Source: an uncultured Prevotella sp. (GTDB lineage: Bacteria; Bacteroidota; Bacteroidia; Bacteroidales; Bacteroidaceae). From it: 58,220 nt of DNA. The DNA lies in NCBI GenBank assembly GCA_900548585.1, contig URLI01000008.1:1-58220 (forward strand), read 5' to 3'. Below are positions 15,552 through 28,700 of this stretch, piece by piece. The translations under genes were made by a program, and so were the position numbers. Each line of letters begins with the position of its first letter. The stretch's first letter is position 1. The notes beneath the pieces were generated by a model that saw only the letters and a list, made by a program, of their open reading frames with translations, was not told the DNA's origin and did no database searches.

Positions 15552-17650
15552 CCGATGGTCGCAGCAGATACGGGCCTGTGCACAAGACTGGCGTTGATAT
15601 TGTTCACACGCTTCACTATACGGGGAAGCTCCATTTCATGATAGCAAACCTGCATGCCAATGGCGCGTGTCATTAGGCGGTCGTCGTGATAACCCTCCAT
15701 AGCCTCAAACACATTGTTCTCTGTCTCAACGTAGGTGAGGTATTCATCAAGACAGGCTGCCTCCCTCTCGATATACAGACGTTCCCTTATAACCACTTTG
15801 AGGTTATAGATAACAACTTTCTTCGTCAATGGGTTGGTATGGTAGCCGTACTTCCTGGGCAGTCCCTGCCTTATGTCTTCCGCACTCTGCTTCCGGGCAT
15901 ACAGTTGTCTGCCGTAAACCTCATGGATGAGTGTTAAGATGTACTCTGCCTCGCCTTTGGTGTTGTTGGTTTCAAGAGTGTTGCTCTCAATCACCAACAG
16001 CGCATTGTTGTAATAGGCGGCTACCTGCGTGGCTTTCCATGCTAATTTGTCCATGTCGATGTGGCCGTGCCATTCTGCTGCGACAACAGGAGGCTCGCCG
16101 TCAATCATGAACAGGCGGTCTATAACGAGTATGTCCGCAAAGTCGGCATTCTTGGTGTGTCCCTTGCATACATCAACTACTACTAAATATCTGTCTGTTA
16201 CTTCTTCGATGTCGCTTCTCTCAACATCATGCCACATAAACAGCCTGCCGTCTGCCTCTTTCCTGAAACGCAAGCACTCAATCGCTTTCTCGCCCTCGTC
16301 AGCACTTCCGTATATCTCGCCAATCCAGCGAGGGGCGCGGCAAGCACCTCTGAACTGCTCCACGTCCTCACTGCTGAATACCTTGCGTCCCGAATAGGTA
16401 AATGCCTCAATGTCGTCAGATGGGTACTCCGATGCCATGTCGCCATGATTGGTGTACTTGCTACGCTCGGACACATACCAGTGGATGGCTTCAAGCGTTG
16501 CACCTTTCTCCCACAACCGCCAAAGGTATGTACCTGGTTCTTCACGGTCTGACTTGATTTCTTCATTCCGTCTGTTGGCAAACAGTTTCTTGGCAAACTC
16601 GTACTTTTCTGCTTCATTCTCAAATGGCAGTTCATACTGTTCAATCTCAAACCATGCAACAAACATCGCCTCAAATTGCGATAGTCCTTTCTTCGCTGCC
16701 AAGTATTCTTTGTGGAAGAAGTTGCCAACGCCGTTTGGTGTTGACTCATACACAATCATAGTGTATGGACGTAGCAGAATACCCGAACAAGCACTTCGCA
16801 CAATGTCCTCTGGCTTCTTGCCGTCTGTCTCTTTCCACAAAGCAACCTCCGAAAGGTGAACAAGGTTATAGTCACCACCACGGCAGGAGTTCGGGCGTTC
16901 GGCAGTACCAATTTTGATTTTGCAGTTTCGTTGTGGTACTCTGAATATGTTGCCCGACTTGCCGACACCAACCATCTTTGGCTCGTTTGGCGCATAAGCA
17001 TCACCAAGTTCATGTAGCATTTCAACTGGGTACGACTTAATCATACGGTCGAACATGTCCTTGATTTCATCGGAACCAGTACCTTGATGGGCAATAATGA
17101 GAGAGTTCAGACCTACCTCGTGAACAAGTTGGAGCCATGCCATGTATATCTGAATGGCGGTTGAACCTCCCCACTGACGTGCTTTAAGAAGTATCAGGCG
17201 GATGGGCTTTCCCGCCTTACGCATTTTCTCCAACCGGTTGATTAACCTGCGCTGGGGCCTGTTCAGTCTGAAAAGAACGTCTGTTCCACCACCCTTGCGC
17301 TTGATGTAGGCAAACATCGCTGCCCAAAAGGGATAGTCATATTTCTCCCTAATCCTTATGAACTGCTCCGCAACTTTATCACGGGCCCCTTCCGTAACAG
17401 GCAACTGCAAATCATTGCTGATAAAAGCATCGACACTGCCCGCCTTTGACAAGGACTTGACAAATGGCTCATCCATCATTTCCACTGGCAGGTACTGCGT
17501 GGGGATAGGATAATCAGAAACAGTAAAGGCAACACGCTGTCCGATGCTGCCCTCACCAGTTATAGGATTGAACGGCGCAAATACTATTGCGCGTCTGCGC
17601 TCGTTCTCCTGTAGTATCTTACTGATAGTAATGTCGATAGTTTCTTTCAC
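15548..17650 (-). CDS. large terminase subunit
   Basis: Packaging motor: an N-terminal ATPase pumps DNA into the prohead through the portal and a C-terminal nuclease cuts it. 700 residues, GTG start (no ATG nearby; a stop lies in frame just upstream). The ATPase (about 130-330) has the variant Walker A LLKARQWGGSTAIQ and a Walker B of the form NLVHLSEVALW with the catalytic Glu after Ser. The nuclease (about 480-680) shows acidic residues at LVVVDVCKG, LLVIESN and YHDDRLM, as expected for an RNase-H-type fold. It starts 12 bp after the portal gene; the two form one operon with promoter 19663-19704. Confidence 0.92.
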   Translation of the reverse strand: MKETIDITISKILQENERRRAIVFAPFNPITGEGSIGQRVAFTVSDYPIPTQYLPVEMMDEPFVKSLSKAGSVDAFISNDLQLPVTEGARDKVAEQFIRIREKYDYPFWAAMFAYIKRKGGGTDVLFRLNRPQRRLINRLEKMRKAGKPIRLILLKARQWGGSTAIQIYMAWLQLVHEVGLNSLIIAHQGTGSDEIKDMFDRMIKSYPVEMLHELGDAYAPNEPKMVGVGKSGNIFRVPQRNCKIKIGTAERPNSCRGGDYNLVHLSEVALWKETDGKKPEDIVRSACSGILLRPYTMIVYESTPNGVGNFFHKEYLAAKKGLSQFEAMFVAWFEIEQYELPFENEAEKYEFAKKLFANRRNEEIKSDREEPGTYLWRLWEKGATLEAIHWYVSERSKYTNHGDMASEYPSDDIEAFTYSGRKVFSSEDVEQFRGACRAPRWIGEIYGSADEGEKAIECLRFRKEADGRLFMWHDVERSDIEEVTDRYLVVVDVCKGHTKNADFADILVIDRLFMIDGEPPVVAAEWHGHIDMDKLAWKATQVAAYYNNALLVIESNTLETNNTKGEAEYILTLIHEVYGRQLYARKQSAEDIRQGLPRKYGYHTNPLTKKVVIYNLKVVIRERLYIEREAACLDEYLTYVETENNVFEAMEGYHDDRLMTRAIGMQVCYHEMELPRIVKRVNNINASLVHRPVSAATIG

Positions 17651-17662
17651 AGAACAAAATTG

Positions 17663-19636
17663 CTATGATGACATACCCATAGTTCTTTGTAATAGCTTCA
17701 TTGTCTCCGGGTTCACATCCTGCTGTGCCTGCTGCATGAGCTCGGGGGAAATCTCATCCGGCATCTGACCTTGTTCCATCTGCTCCCTCTGACTGCGTAT
17801 GCTTTGCAGTAGCGCGTCCGCAAACGGGAAGTTCCCAGACTGCAGCATCTGTTCAAGGCTGATGGCTTGCTTCTCAAACAACTGCATGAGGAAGTCGTTG
17901 GCCATCGCGCGGTATGCCGGCGTTGCCTGGCTCGGCACGACGCTGATGTCCATTTCAACATCACGAAGCTTCATAGGGTCATAGACAACATGCACACCAG
18001 CACGGCCGGCAATGTTCACCGTGCGCTTCTGGTCATAGAACTGCTGAATGTTCTTAACGTCCTTGTAGGCCGCGTCACGCACAAACTCTTGGAAACTGTC
18101 GAGCAAGTCGAGCAACGATGTCGTGGCGTTCTGAGTCTGCTGGTTGTAGAGAGCCGCACTCATACCGGCATAGCCGGGCTTGCCCTGAAGCGCGCCGTTA
18201 ACACCGCTGATGTCCTCAAAGAACTTCAGCATCAGGTTCAGCATCTCATGCACACCGATGTTCGTGGAGTTGTTGGCAACCTGCTGAGGCACTGCGCCAG
18301 TCTTGCCGGGAGTATATACCACAACACCGTTGAACTTCGCCCACGTGTCGGCAAATTCCTCGGGGGTGACACCTTTCGGGATGCACTCGTCGGGAATGAG
18401 CAGCACACCTTTCGCACTGGCTCTGATAACCCAGTCGTTAAGCGTTATAAGGCGGTTGGTGTATCGCTGCTGGTCTATCACGTCGGCAACGAAACTGTGT
18501 ATCTCTCCGTCGATGAATGGGTACGCCTTGAAAACATATGGGTGTCCCTTATGCTCGTAAGGGGTCTCGCCCTCGGCCAGGATGTCGCCCAGTGGAGAAA
18601 GATAATAGAAGTACCAGTAACTATCCATAAACCACTCTGCCTTGATGAACGGAATTTCCTCGTATGGGATGCCGGCACTCTCCGCCTGTGCCAGTCGCCT
18701 CATGTTCTCGGCTTCCACCATCGTACCGTAGTCCTCAACGTCAATCTTGAAGATTTCACCGCTGTTGTAGTCGTGGCAGCGGTAGCGAGGCTTGCTTTCC
18801 TTGCGCCACACCTCGATGACACGGCAACGGCTCTCGTCCCGCGGAGTGAGGAAGTCGGTGTTTATACAGTCGCGCGCGTAGCCGAACTCCTCCCATGCGT
18901 GAGTGCTTGCCCCCTTGTCGCGCGCCTGACGGTATATCTCCGCAAGACTGGCATAATCCTCGGGCGACTTGGCAAACTGCTCGCAAAGCTGATCAAAGCT
19001 TATGTCGTGTATCTCACCGACAAAAGAGCAGTCCCACATGCGCAAGTCACGCATGTTGTTATCGATGAAGAAATTGTTGGGCTGGACATAGTCCGTCCAG
19101 CACTCCATCTTGTCATTGCGCCAGCCGTACCACTTGCGGTGTACAACCATGCCGCTGATAAGGTATTCCTCCATCGTGCGCGCATAGAGCTCCGTCATGC
19201 GGTTCAACTGCATGTTGTACTGCAACACCGTACTCATCGTCTCGGCCTGCTGCTGCTCGTCGCGGTCGCGGGCGACACATGTCGGCTCGGTGGCCTGGCT
19301 GCGGTACACACCTATCACGTTGCGCACGAGCCTGCGGATGAGGTTCGTCTTCAAGGGTATGTTGCCCTGCGACATGATGTATTGCTCCTCGGTCATCTTC
19401 CTGCCGCCCACACATACGATGTCACCCCACTGGTCGCCGTAGTTGTAACGCTTGTTCCGCTCCCTGTCCTTGCGGAAGCGGTACATGGCGTTGTAATAGT
19501 TCTGTGCCTCCATGAGGATGGACTGCGCACGCGCACGGTCGCCATGACACATCAGACGGCTGCGCTTCACGCTGTCGGCCTCATCGTTCTCGTTAGGAAC
19601 AAGCACCTTGCTCAATCTATGTAGTACTATCTCCAT
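17663..19636 (-). CDS. portal protein, P22-like
   Basis: 657 residues forming the dodecameric ring at the capsid vertex. The open frame begins at a TTG at 19666, but this TTG lies inside the promoter -7 element, so the first ATG (19636, MEIVLHRLSKVLVPNENDE) is the real start. Typical features are FRKDRERNKRYNYGDQW near the N-terminus, IPLKTNLIRRLVRNVIGVYR (about 95-115), the wing and stem region, QGKPGYAGMSAALYNQQTQN in the crown-stem helix, and a Gln/Met-rich C-terminal tail (EQMEQGQMPDEISPELMQQA). Such proteins are annotated as P22-type portals. The gene directly follows the giant gene, 60 bp downstream. Confidence 0.92.
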   Translation of the reverse strand: MEIVLHRLSKVLVPNENDEADSVKRSRLMCHGDRARAQSILMEAQNYYNAMYRFRKDRERNKRYNYGDQWGDIVCVGGRKMTEEQYIMSQGNIPLKTNLIRRLVRNVIGVYRSQATEPTCVARDRDEQQQAETMSTVLQYNMQLNRMTELYARTMEEYLISGMVVHRKWYGWRNDKMECWTDYVQPNNFFIDNNMRDLRMWDCSFVGEIHDISFDQLCEQFAKSPEDYASLAEIYRQARDKGASTHAWEEFGYARDCINTDFLTPRDESRCRVIEVWRKESKPRYRCHDYNSGEIFKIDVEDYGTMVEAENMRRLAQAESAGIPYEEIPFIKAEWFMDSYWYFYYLSPLGDILAEGETPYEHKGHPYVFKAYPFIDGEIHSFVADVIDQQRYTNRLITLNDWVIRASAKGVLLIPDECIPKGVTPEEFADTWAKFNGVVVYTPGKTGAVPQQVANNSTNIGVHEMLNLMLKFFEDISGVNGALQGKPGYAGMSAALYNQQTQNATTSLLDLLDSFQEFVRDAAYKDVKNIQQFYDQKRTVNIAGRAGVHVVYDPMKLRDVEMDISVVPSQATPAYRAMANDFLMQLFEKQAISLEQMLQSGNFPFADALLQSIRSQREQMEQGQMPDEISPELMQQAQQDVNPETMKLLQRTMGMSS

Positions 19637-19662
19637 TGTGGTATCTTTTATTGGTGTCGGTG

Positions 19663-19704
19663 GCAAAGTTACTCACAACCGGCACCTTTTCACTTTTATC
19701 TATT
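19663..19704 (-). promoter_or_regulatory. phage-type promoter of the portal-terminase operon
   Basis: AATAGATAAAA (19704-19694) matches the AAAAGATAACA box in 9 of 11 positions, with the same 22-nt spacing to TAACTTTGC (19671-19663). The box overlaps the last codons and TAA stop of the giant gene, which may explain the two mismatches. Confidence 0.65.
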
Positions 19705-22700
19705 GGGGCGCATGCTTATTCCAAGTTCCTCCATCTTTTCCCTGCGCAAAGCACGAAGTTCCTCCATAATGCTATTACGGTCTTCGTCAGTATCTGCTTC
19801 CGTCAAGTCTTTCTTAACTTCGGTAATCTCTCGTCTTGCACGGTCTATTGACTTGGAACGCTCGATGTCTCCAGCCTCTTTTGACTTTTTAAGTTCTACT
19901 TGAAGCAAGACATCTTCAGCCAAGTCAACATAACTGCGCATCTGAAGATAAACTTCACCGTATGCGTCACCCGGGCTTCCGTAGCCATCAGTGCCACCTA
20001 AACGCCTTGCAATGCGGGAGCCGGCTGACTTCTGCGTCCGTCCTCCTGCATTGAACTCGCGTTCAAGCATGGCATCAATGTTTCTGTCAATGTCGGGATG
20101 CTTGTCGTCTTCAACGGCGTGCATCAAATCTACCATTTCTCTGCGCAAGGCATTTTCCTCGCCATCTATATCACTCAGCATGGTTTCGCTTGCACCATCC
20201 TTTGCCTCATGCAGGGCTTTCAAAATAGGCTGATAATTATCAAACACATCATACAACAGATAGTCCTCGCTCGCTTGCAGCCGCTCTAATCTTCGCTGGT
20301 AACGTTCATCACCTGCAGACGCGGCATCGGAATAATTCTTCAAGAGACGCTTGGTTTCATCGTAGCCATCTTTATATTTGAAGTACTCGTTAATAAGTTT
20401 CCTGTTTGCCGTGCGCTCGTCTCCTGTTTTGATGAGCCCGTTTGCTATGAGCATATTGCGCCAGTCGAACTCACGGGAACCGATAACGGTCTCACCCATC
20501 TTGACCAACTTGTCTGCCGTAGTGAAAGCTCCGCCAAACATTCCGCCCAACAGGTATTCCAACTTTGCTGGGTTGATGTCAAGAAAGCCTTTCTTGTAGT
20601 CGTCGCCTCCGCTTATCTCGTTGAGCCACTTTGCGCCGCTGACAAGATAGGTGTTCGCGTTCTTGTATGCTTTCTGCCATTCGGGGGCGTCCTTGTTCCA
20701 AGGAGTATCTTTATATATTGGCATACCAGACCATGATTTATTTATGAAGTAGGCCTCAACGAGTGGTTTTACCGCGCTTGGTATAAACGGATTGACACCA
20801 CCGCCTCCTTCAAGTACGTCGAGAGGGAGCATCTGGCTTACCTGGCTAACCAAATGGAAAGCCAGTTCTCCGTCGCTATACCTTTCATTGCCGGTGATAA
20901 CACCTGTCGCAAGTTCACCAAGACCATACAAAGCGCGGAACTCTATTGGCAATGGTATGGAAATCCATTGGTCGCCGGCATTGAGCAAGATGTTACTCCT
21001 GCGGACATACTCGGGAAGATTGTAGTAAGCGTCCTTGTCATCGTCGTCACCACCTCCCATAGCCTGCGCAAGCATGGGGACGATTGCGCCAAGCAAGAAC
21101 ATGCTTGCTGCTCCTGCTGTGAACTTGACAGGATGTCGCTTTGCTGCTCTTGCAAAGTTTGTCGTTCCCTGCACACCGGCATTCCAGAATACATAAAGTA
21201 AACGGCCACCGCCACCGATATATGCTCCCATTTTGCCAAGTGCCGTTTGACCGGTGGCGTTGACCATCTTGCCGCCGCTGCCTTTCTTGTTGAAGTTCAC
21301 GCTCACTTCTTTTGCATCATGGATGCTGCGTTCCATGGAACGCCCCATTTCTCTTGATGTAATGAAAGCGGCAAACCTCGCACAGTTCTCCGCGCTGCGG
21401 TTCAGCAGGTCGAGTTGCATGTTTACCGCGTGCCATGCCAGGCGGCCTTTGCTTGCCTGACGTTTCAACTCTGCTGCAATATCGCGTTTCTTGCCCTCGA
21501 TGTCTTTAACATTGGTGTAGCCCGTCTCACCGCCATTCAGCATGAACTGCTTAAACAGACGTTCGATATAGTCGCCATCATCGAGCGTCCCACGTTCCCA
21601 CTTGGAGAGCAACATGCGTAGGCGGGCCGGATTTACACGGCCGAAGTTCCAATGGAAACGCAATGCGTACCTCGGACTTTCCTTAACCCATGTCATGCAG
21701 TTTGAATAGAGCATATCACGGAAGAAGTTTCTTGCCACGAAATCGGGATTGCGTGTGGTGTAGAAAGCACTGAGGTTTCTGTTCAGCCATTCTGCGCCAC
21801 GCAGTATGTTGCCGGCAATGCCGTTTAGTTCAACATCGGGATTGGTAAGGCCATTCAAAGCCTGTGCGGCTCTCGGGTTGCCGTTGATGGTCAGGACGTA
21901 TGTCCTGCCGTTGCGCCTTACCAGTATTTGATGCTCGCGCATATTTCCGCGTACAACTTTGTATGGCACATCCTGCGTATCGCGTCCACGCTTGTAATTA
22001 CCGGGGTCGCTTTCTGCAAGCTGCTTCATTCTCTCCTCAAAAGCAGCAACTTTTCTTTCAACGTCTTCTGCCGTGTCGGCCGGCTCTATGTCTGCGAAGA
22101 CTGGCTCCCACTCGTCCATTACAGCATTGTAATGCACCCAAAGGTCATTCACGCTGACAAGGTCGCTCGGATGGTTCAAGGCAAAATTCAGGAAAGTTTG
22201 CTTCATCTTGTTCCGGTTGCCTTGCCTTATCGCTGTGTCTGCCATCAGTGCAATCGTTGCTATAGGGTCGTCGGCCTTGCTGCTTCTGCCTGCCGCGTGT
22301 TTGATAGGGCTACCTGTCAGAGGACCATTCTTGCTCGTCAAGTAACCATACACTTCGTCTGATGTGGTTTCATCCCATCCCTGCAAAGGTATGTAGTTCT
22401 CAAACATCTGCTGTATCTGCTCGTAACGCTCCTTGCTTAACAAGCCACTGCTGTAAATCTTCTCAAGCGTTGCTCCTGTCGCATTACGCACAGCGTCCCA
22501 CAAGGCATCAGTATCGTTATCTTGCTCGTAATCATCTACCATCTGCTGCGCCATCTGTTCAGCCATAGCCACATCGCCCTCACCTGTTAAGGCGGTCAGT
22601 CCGGCATAGTCACGTTCACGGAAATCAGCAAGGGTCTTTGCTCCGCTGGGGTGCTGTTGATGGTAGGTATCGAAATCGCGTTGTGCCATCACCTCATTAC

Positions 22701-25700
22701 GCTCCAGCCCGTGCTTCGCCATCATGTAGTCTGTGAGGACATTCCGTGCATACTTGTTGCTGCCAACCATGTCGCCTATTACATCAAGCAGAGGTCTCAT
22801 GTAGCGAACATAGTACTCGTGCTGCTCTGCCACATTGACGCTGCTCATTCGGTTTTCGGCAAGATAGGCATTTTCATTTCCCGACACGTCTTCTATACGG
22901 GTGGATTTCCCAAGCACGGCCTGATACAGACGTTTCAGGCCAAGCATACTGTCCTGCACGGCTTCCTGGAATTGGTAACCACCAGTTGTAACCATGCGCT
23001 CGTATGCGTCGCGTACTATTGCCTTGTCCCGCACGGAGAAATCATCGTCACGGAACAACTCTTTTTCTGCGGCCATATCACCCTGCACCTCGCTGTTGCT
23101 GTAATTTCCAACACCGAGATTGTCTTGCATGGCAATATCTTCCGCAACATTAAAGTAGTTCCGGTATGCTCCCGGGGCAGTTAGGTTCTTGTAACTGCGC
23201 CATAGAATGTAACGGAGCTCATTATCACTGATAGTATCAGACAAACTCTGTCCGCCGAAGTTCTTTAGGCCAATGCTGTGCAGCATATCCAAGAACCAAG
23301 ACTTAATCCTGTTGAACCAGTGCATTGCCCACGGCTGACGCCCGGCATTCTCAAAGTCGGTGCTTTCAGCAAGTTCCGCAAGGTATTCCTCGGTGGCGAC
23401 CCTGCGCCACTCCGCTGCCGTACGCTTGGCATTCTTGCCCTTGCTCACAAGCACGGCTTGCTTGGCCGCAATGCGCTCCTTGATGAGGATGTCTGCACCA
23501 TCATACACATTGTCGAGGAAATTATCAAAGTTCTTGCCAAACAGTTTTCTCAAACCATAGTGGGCAACTGCCTCATGCAGGATGGTCTGCAATACGTCTT
23601 GAGGCGAGTGGTGGTTGTTCATCACAATGGCAATCCTGCCGGTCTCTGGGTCATACCAGCCCTTGCTCCTAAGCCTGCGTTTGGAGAAACGCTCATTTCC
23701 CGGCACGTCCCCGATACGTTCATATACACTCGTAATCTCACCGATGCCAAGTTTCTCAATCCAATCATTGGCCAAGTCATGCGCCCTGCGCCACTGACGG
23801 CGGGCAAACGCCGCACGGCTGCGCACATCGGCCGGGTTGCCTGCCTGCCGTGATGACGTACTCTCAGAACCCTCGCGCACAGCTGCCATCGGCGGATAGG
23901 GTTGTCCGTCAATAACCTGCATGACGCGGTAAGTTTCCTCCCGTTCGCCATCCTCCAAATCGTCCTCGTCGTCACGATACAAGCTGGTGTCTGCTTCCTC
24001 GCTGTCCTCATCAGAAAGCTGCACGCCTTTTGCGGCATCAACGGATGCGTCCATTTCTGCATACTTGGCTTCTTTCTCCGCCATTTCCGCCTTCATCAGT
24101 TCCTCATACTCGGCAAGTTTATCCTTGGCTTGCTTCAGCTCGTCGGCATACTCGAATGGCTTGCCGTCGCGTGCCTCCACTTGCTGCAACTCGCCTTTGT
24201 ATCTTTCTGCGGCTCTTTCGGCATACTCTGCCTTTTCGCGGAAGTCCTTGCCGGTCATGACGTTGCTAACGATGTCTTCCAGTGCGTTCTTCAAACGCTG
24301 GCCGTCAACTGGTATGTCTTCCATGCCGAGTTCCGGACATGAGTATGTCATTTGTGTCTTGGAGAAGAATGACAGCGAGAGCTGTCCTTTCTCCTGCTTC
24401 TGCTCTTTGGCAATGACACGGTGCACATGGAAGTCAAAGCCACCGACATTGACGGTGAGGTCGCTCTTGGCTTCCGCCTTGTAACCGGATGCGGTGCGTA
24501 CCTGCTCCTGCTGCTCGCGCTGCTTGCTGTTATACTCCTTGATATAGTCAACCATCGCGTCGAGCGAGGGGTACTTCACTTTGCCTACGGTGATACCGTC
24601 CATCTTGGCGGCTTCCACCTTCTCAAGCGCTTCCTTGTTACGCGCCGCGCGTTCCTCGCTGCCTTTGATAAGTGCTTTCAGACGTGGCTTCTGATTGTGA
24701 ACGTATGTTTGGTCGGCTTCCCACTGCTTCCTGCGCGCCTCCAGCTTCCTCACTTCTTTCTCCACTTGGTTCTTCAACAGGGCATACTGGCTACCGGACA
24801 ACTGCGCCGTGATGTCTCCGAACAAATCCTGTTCTTCCTCCAGCACGCGGTTCTCCATCGAGTTGCTCATCATCTTCTTGCCCTCCATGATGCTGTCGGC
24901 TATCGCTCCTTTGGTCTTCAAACGCTGGTAGGCGGTAACGTCGAGGCTGTCTTCTACGCCGAAACGGAGTACACGGACAGGTATTCCCCATTCGTTGTGC
25001 AGGTTGCCTTGGCGCAATATGCGACCGTTGCGCTGCGTGTAGTCCATGGGACGGTTAGGCGCATCCACATGGATTAGGGTGTGCAGGCGCTCCTGTATGT
25101 TCACACCAGTACCCAGTGTAAAGGTGCTGCCCATGATGACGCGCACCTCGCCACGGTTCACCTTGTCGAAGATTTCAACCTTCTTCTTGATGCTCATGCC
25201 GGACTTCATCACAACAACCTGTGCTTCGGGCACACCTGCATCAATGAGCTTCTTTCTTATGTCCTCATACAGATTGAAACCTGTTGATTTGTTCTGATAG
25301 TTGTCGGCGAAGATGGCAACGGTGCCGTTGTAGTCCTTGCTGTCCTCAAGGCTGCGCAAGGTCTGACGCACGGCTTCATTGGTCTTGCTGTTCGGCTCGT
25401 CGGCTGCGTCTTCCAGTACAAGGCGTGCATCTACGGCCGCTGCCTTGGCAATACCATACATGACGAGAGGAATGTGGCTGTTCTCTTTCTTCTCCTTGCC
25501 GCTCATCCTCTCGTAGTCGTCGAGCTGGTCTTTCACGAACTTCATCACACCGCGCAGGGCTTTCGTCTGCGGCAGGTAGATGTCCCGCGCCTTGCCGCCC
25601 TCCATCTCCGGTATCTTGTCGCTCACGCCTCCAGCCTCACGGGTCAGCACCGTGTCGGCGACACCTGCCCATATACGCACAAGCTCTGGGAGGTTCACAT

Positions 25701-28700
25701 AACCCGCGAAGCGGTTGTTCTCCTTATACTTGCCGTTGGTGGAAAACTCCAGCATCTGCTGTATGTTGCCGAAGTTGCGCACAAAGTCATCAAAGTAATA
25801 GATGCCGTACTCGCGCATGGTGTCGGCTGGCATCAGGTAGCGCATGAATGTCCATATCTCGGCTGCGGTGTTGCTGATAGGTGTGCCGGTGGCAAACACC
25901 ACATTCTTGCCGTTCTTGCTCTCCAACACGGCTTGCGTCTTCAGATAAACACCTTGCGACTTCTTGCTGGGCTTTGGGTCAACACCTTTCACTCCACGCT
26001 GCATGGCGGTGGCAAAGCCAAGGTGCTTGTACTCGTGTGCCTCGTCGATGAGCAGGGCATCAATGCCCATGTCGTCGAAGTTGGCCACATCATCGGTCTC
26101 GCGGTCGAGCATTTCCTGCGCCTTGACCATCGCGTTCTGCCGTGTCTTGGCTTCGCGTTTCTCGTCCTTTTCCGCCTTTCCACCTGACTTGCGTTCCTGC
26201 AATGCCAGTTTAAGGTCGTTCAGTTCGTCGTTGAGTTTGTCTAACTCACGCTGGGCTTGACGCAATACTGGGTCGCGGTCGTCGCTGGCAGCCTCGCGCA
26301 TCTTCTCCAGCACCGTCATCTTTTCTTCCACCTTGTCCTCAACGAAGCGTATCTGGCGCTCCTCACTGTCGGGGATGCGCTCAAACACTGACTGGGGCAC
26401 AACAATCATGTCCCAATCGTTGTAACGTATCTTGGCGTAGAAGTTACGTCTTCCCTCGGCGTTGCGGTCTGCATCTTCAAGGGTGAGTATCTTGGCATTG
26501 GGATAAAGTGCCTTTGCACTGGCAACAAACTGACCGACGGTTGCGTTCTGCACGACAATCATCGGTTTGCGTGCCGTGCCAAGCCTGCGCATTTCCATTG
26601 CAGTGCTGATGAGGGTGTAGGTCTTGCCTGTACCAACCTCGTGAGCCAGCATCAATGGCTGTGTGGTGGCACGGACAACGGCTTTTGCCTGATGTGGACG
26701 CAACTGGAACGGATTGCCGTCTACGACAGTGGCGGCGCCTCCGAAATGTTCCGGCACGAACTCGTCGGGTATCTCTTTCGGCACGCTGTTGTTGAACAGG
26801 TCATTATACACGCGCTCCATGCGCTCCGACATTTCGGGGTCGCCCTGCATCTTGCCACGCGCCCAGTCCTTGAAGTCCTGGCGTATCTCGTCAATCTTGT
26901 TGGCACATGCCACCGTTGCTTCTTTGTCCACAATGGTCTCGGTGGTCTTGCTGCTGCCATAGCCAACGGTCTGAGTCTTTGTAACGCTTATGCTCTTGCA
27001 GGTGATGGCGGCTTTGATGAGCTCATGGCCGAGGATGCGCTTCTCGCACTTCTCGCTATACACACCCATTGCCCTGTTCTGCTCGTTGTCAGTCCAGTAT
27101 GGCTCGCTCATTATCCATGTGCCGCCTGCGTTTGTCAGTTTCACTTCGATGCCGGTACGCTCCTTGACGAAGTCTTCGTACAACTTCGGTTCTACCCACG
27201 ACGAGCCAAGCGTGAACTCGATAAGGTGTGCAGGAATGTTCATCGGGATGACACGCTCCAGCGCCTTGATGTTGCCATCGTAGCGTCCATCGGTGTTGTT
27301 CCCATGCGCTTGACGGAGCTTCTCGCGCACATTGCCGCTGAGATATTCATAAGATACCTCCATTTCTGTTGTGGTCGGATTCTCAAAGCCAATACCGCTC
27401 TTGATAATCTGCTCTCGCACTTCGCTCTCATTCTTGCCCAACTGCCCTGCGATGTATGGCACGTCTACACGGCCGTTAAGATAGATGCTGGCAATGATAC
27501 CGTCCTTGATGGTTGCCGGCTTCGGCTCGCTCTCGGTCTCCACGACACGGCGGCTGAAGATGTCTGTCTTGCCGTAGGTTACAATGCGTTTACCGCTCTT
27601 GTCGCCTGTCTCACTCACACTCTCCAGCGCGGCAATGCTGGGGTAGTCCATATCGCTGCGCAGGAAAGAAATGGAAGTGTTCTTGTTCAGATGTCCGTAG
27701 GTCTTGACAAAAGCGTCGTATGCCTTGTTCAACTTGGCAAGACGCTGTTGCAAGCCGTTATCGTCGCTGTGGGTAGTCTGATACTCCAGCACGTCGGCAA
27801 GGGCATCCTTGATAGCCTTGTATGCGTTGAAGCACTCTGCCTTGGTGTGTCCCTTGACCTTGTTGGCGTTGACGTTGATAGGCACGGCTTTTCCTCTCTG
27901 TGCAAGACACAGATTGCCGTCGCCGTCAAGGAGCATGCTGCCCTCCTTCACATCTTCGCCCAAGTCTTCATACACTACCTGCTGCGTCTCGCGCTCCCCG
28001 GCTTTGTCCCAGTCCATATCCTTGAACTGCCGCGCCCACTCTGACAGACGCTGCTCTTGGTTGATGCCCGGACTTGGATAGAGTGCCTTGCTGGTGGCAC
28101 GGTAGGTGTCGCCTTTCTCAAATGCGAAAGCCATCTCACCTGCCATGTCTTCGGGGTGTTCCACAAAGTGCTTGTTAACGTCCAGCGCAAGGTCTTTGAT
28201 AATTACCTCGCTGCTGCCGCGCTTCGTCTCACCGGTGTTGTACCTCACTGTGCGGATGGGCAGTGTGCCGCCAATGTCAATGGCGTTGGCACTCTTCTGA
28301 CCGTTCACGCGCTTGCGGATGACGATGATGTCTGAGGTTGCGCCCGTGCCACCGAATGTTTGGTTGTGCATGCGGAAAGCACCGACAACATCTGCGCCTC
28401 CCTCGTTCACCAACCATGTGCGCAACTTGGCGGAGTTCGGGCTGTCGAGTGTGCCGCTGCTGGTGATGAAGATGCCCACACCTCCCTCTTTCAACTTGCG
28501 CACGTTCTTGGCAATACAGAAGTCGTGAATGTCGTGGAACTTGCGCGACAAGTCCTTGTCGCCGGTCTCGTCCAGAACGCGCAGACCTGTTACGAAAGGC
28601 ACGTTGGTAATAGCCAAGTCAACGCTGCCGTTAGGCACATGTGTCTTCTCAAAGCCTTTCACCTCTACATTGGCATCGGGATAAAGCAGGGAGAGTATGT

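Noticed and set aside
17867..19624. 585-codon plus-strand open frame opposite the portal gene
   Set aside because: It is the antisense shadow of a well-supported portal gene in GC-rich DNA; its translation is low-complexity Val/His/Leu-rich and has no recognisable domain or promoter.
19637..19666. TTG start for the portal gene (30 bases longer)
   Set aside because: The TTG is within the TAACTTTGC promoter element, so it would not be in the transcript; ATG at 19636 fits.
28590..28612. NVPF instead of NPPF as evidence of an inactive methyltransferase
   Set aside because: NVPF is, to my knowledge, the normal form in methyltransferase-helicase polyvalent proteins, so it does not imply loss of function.
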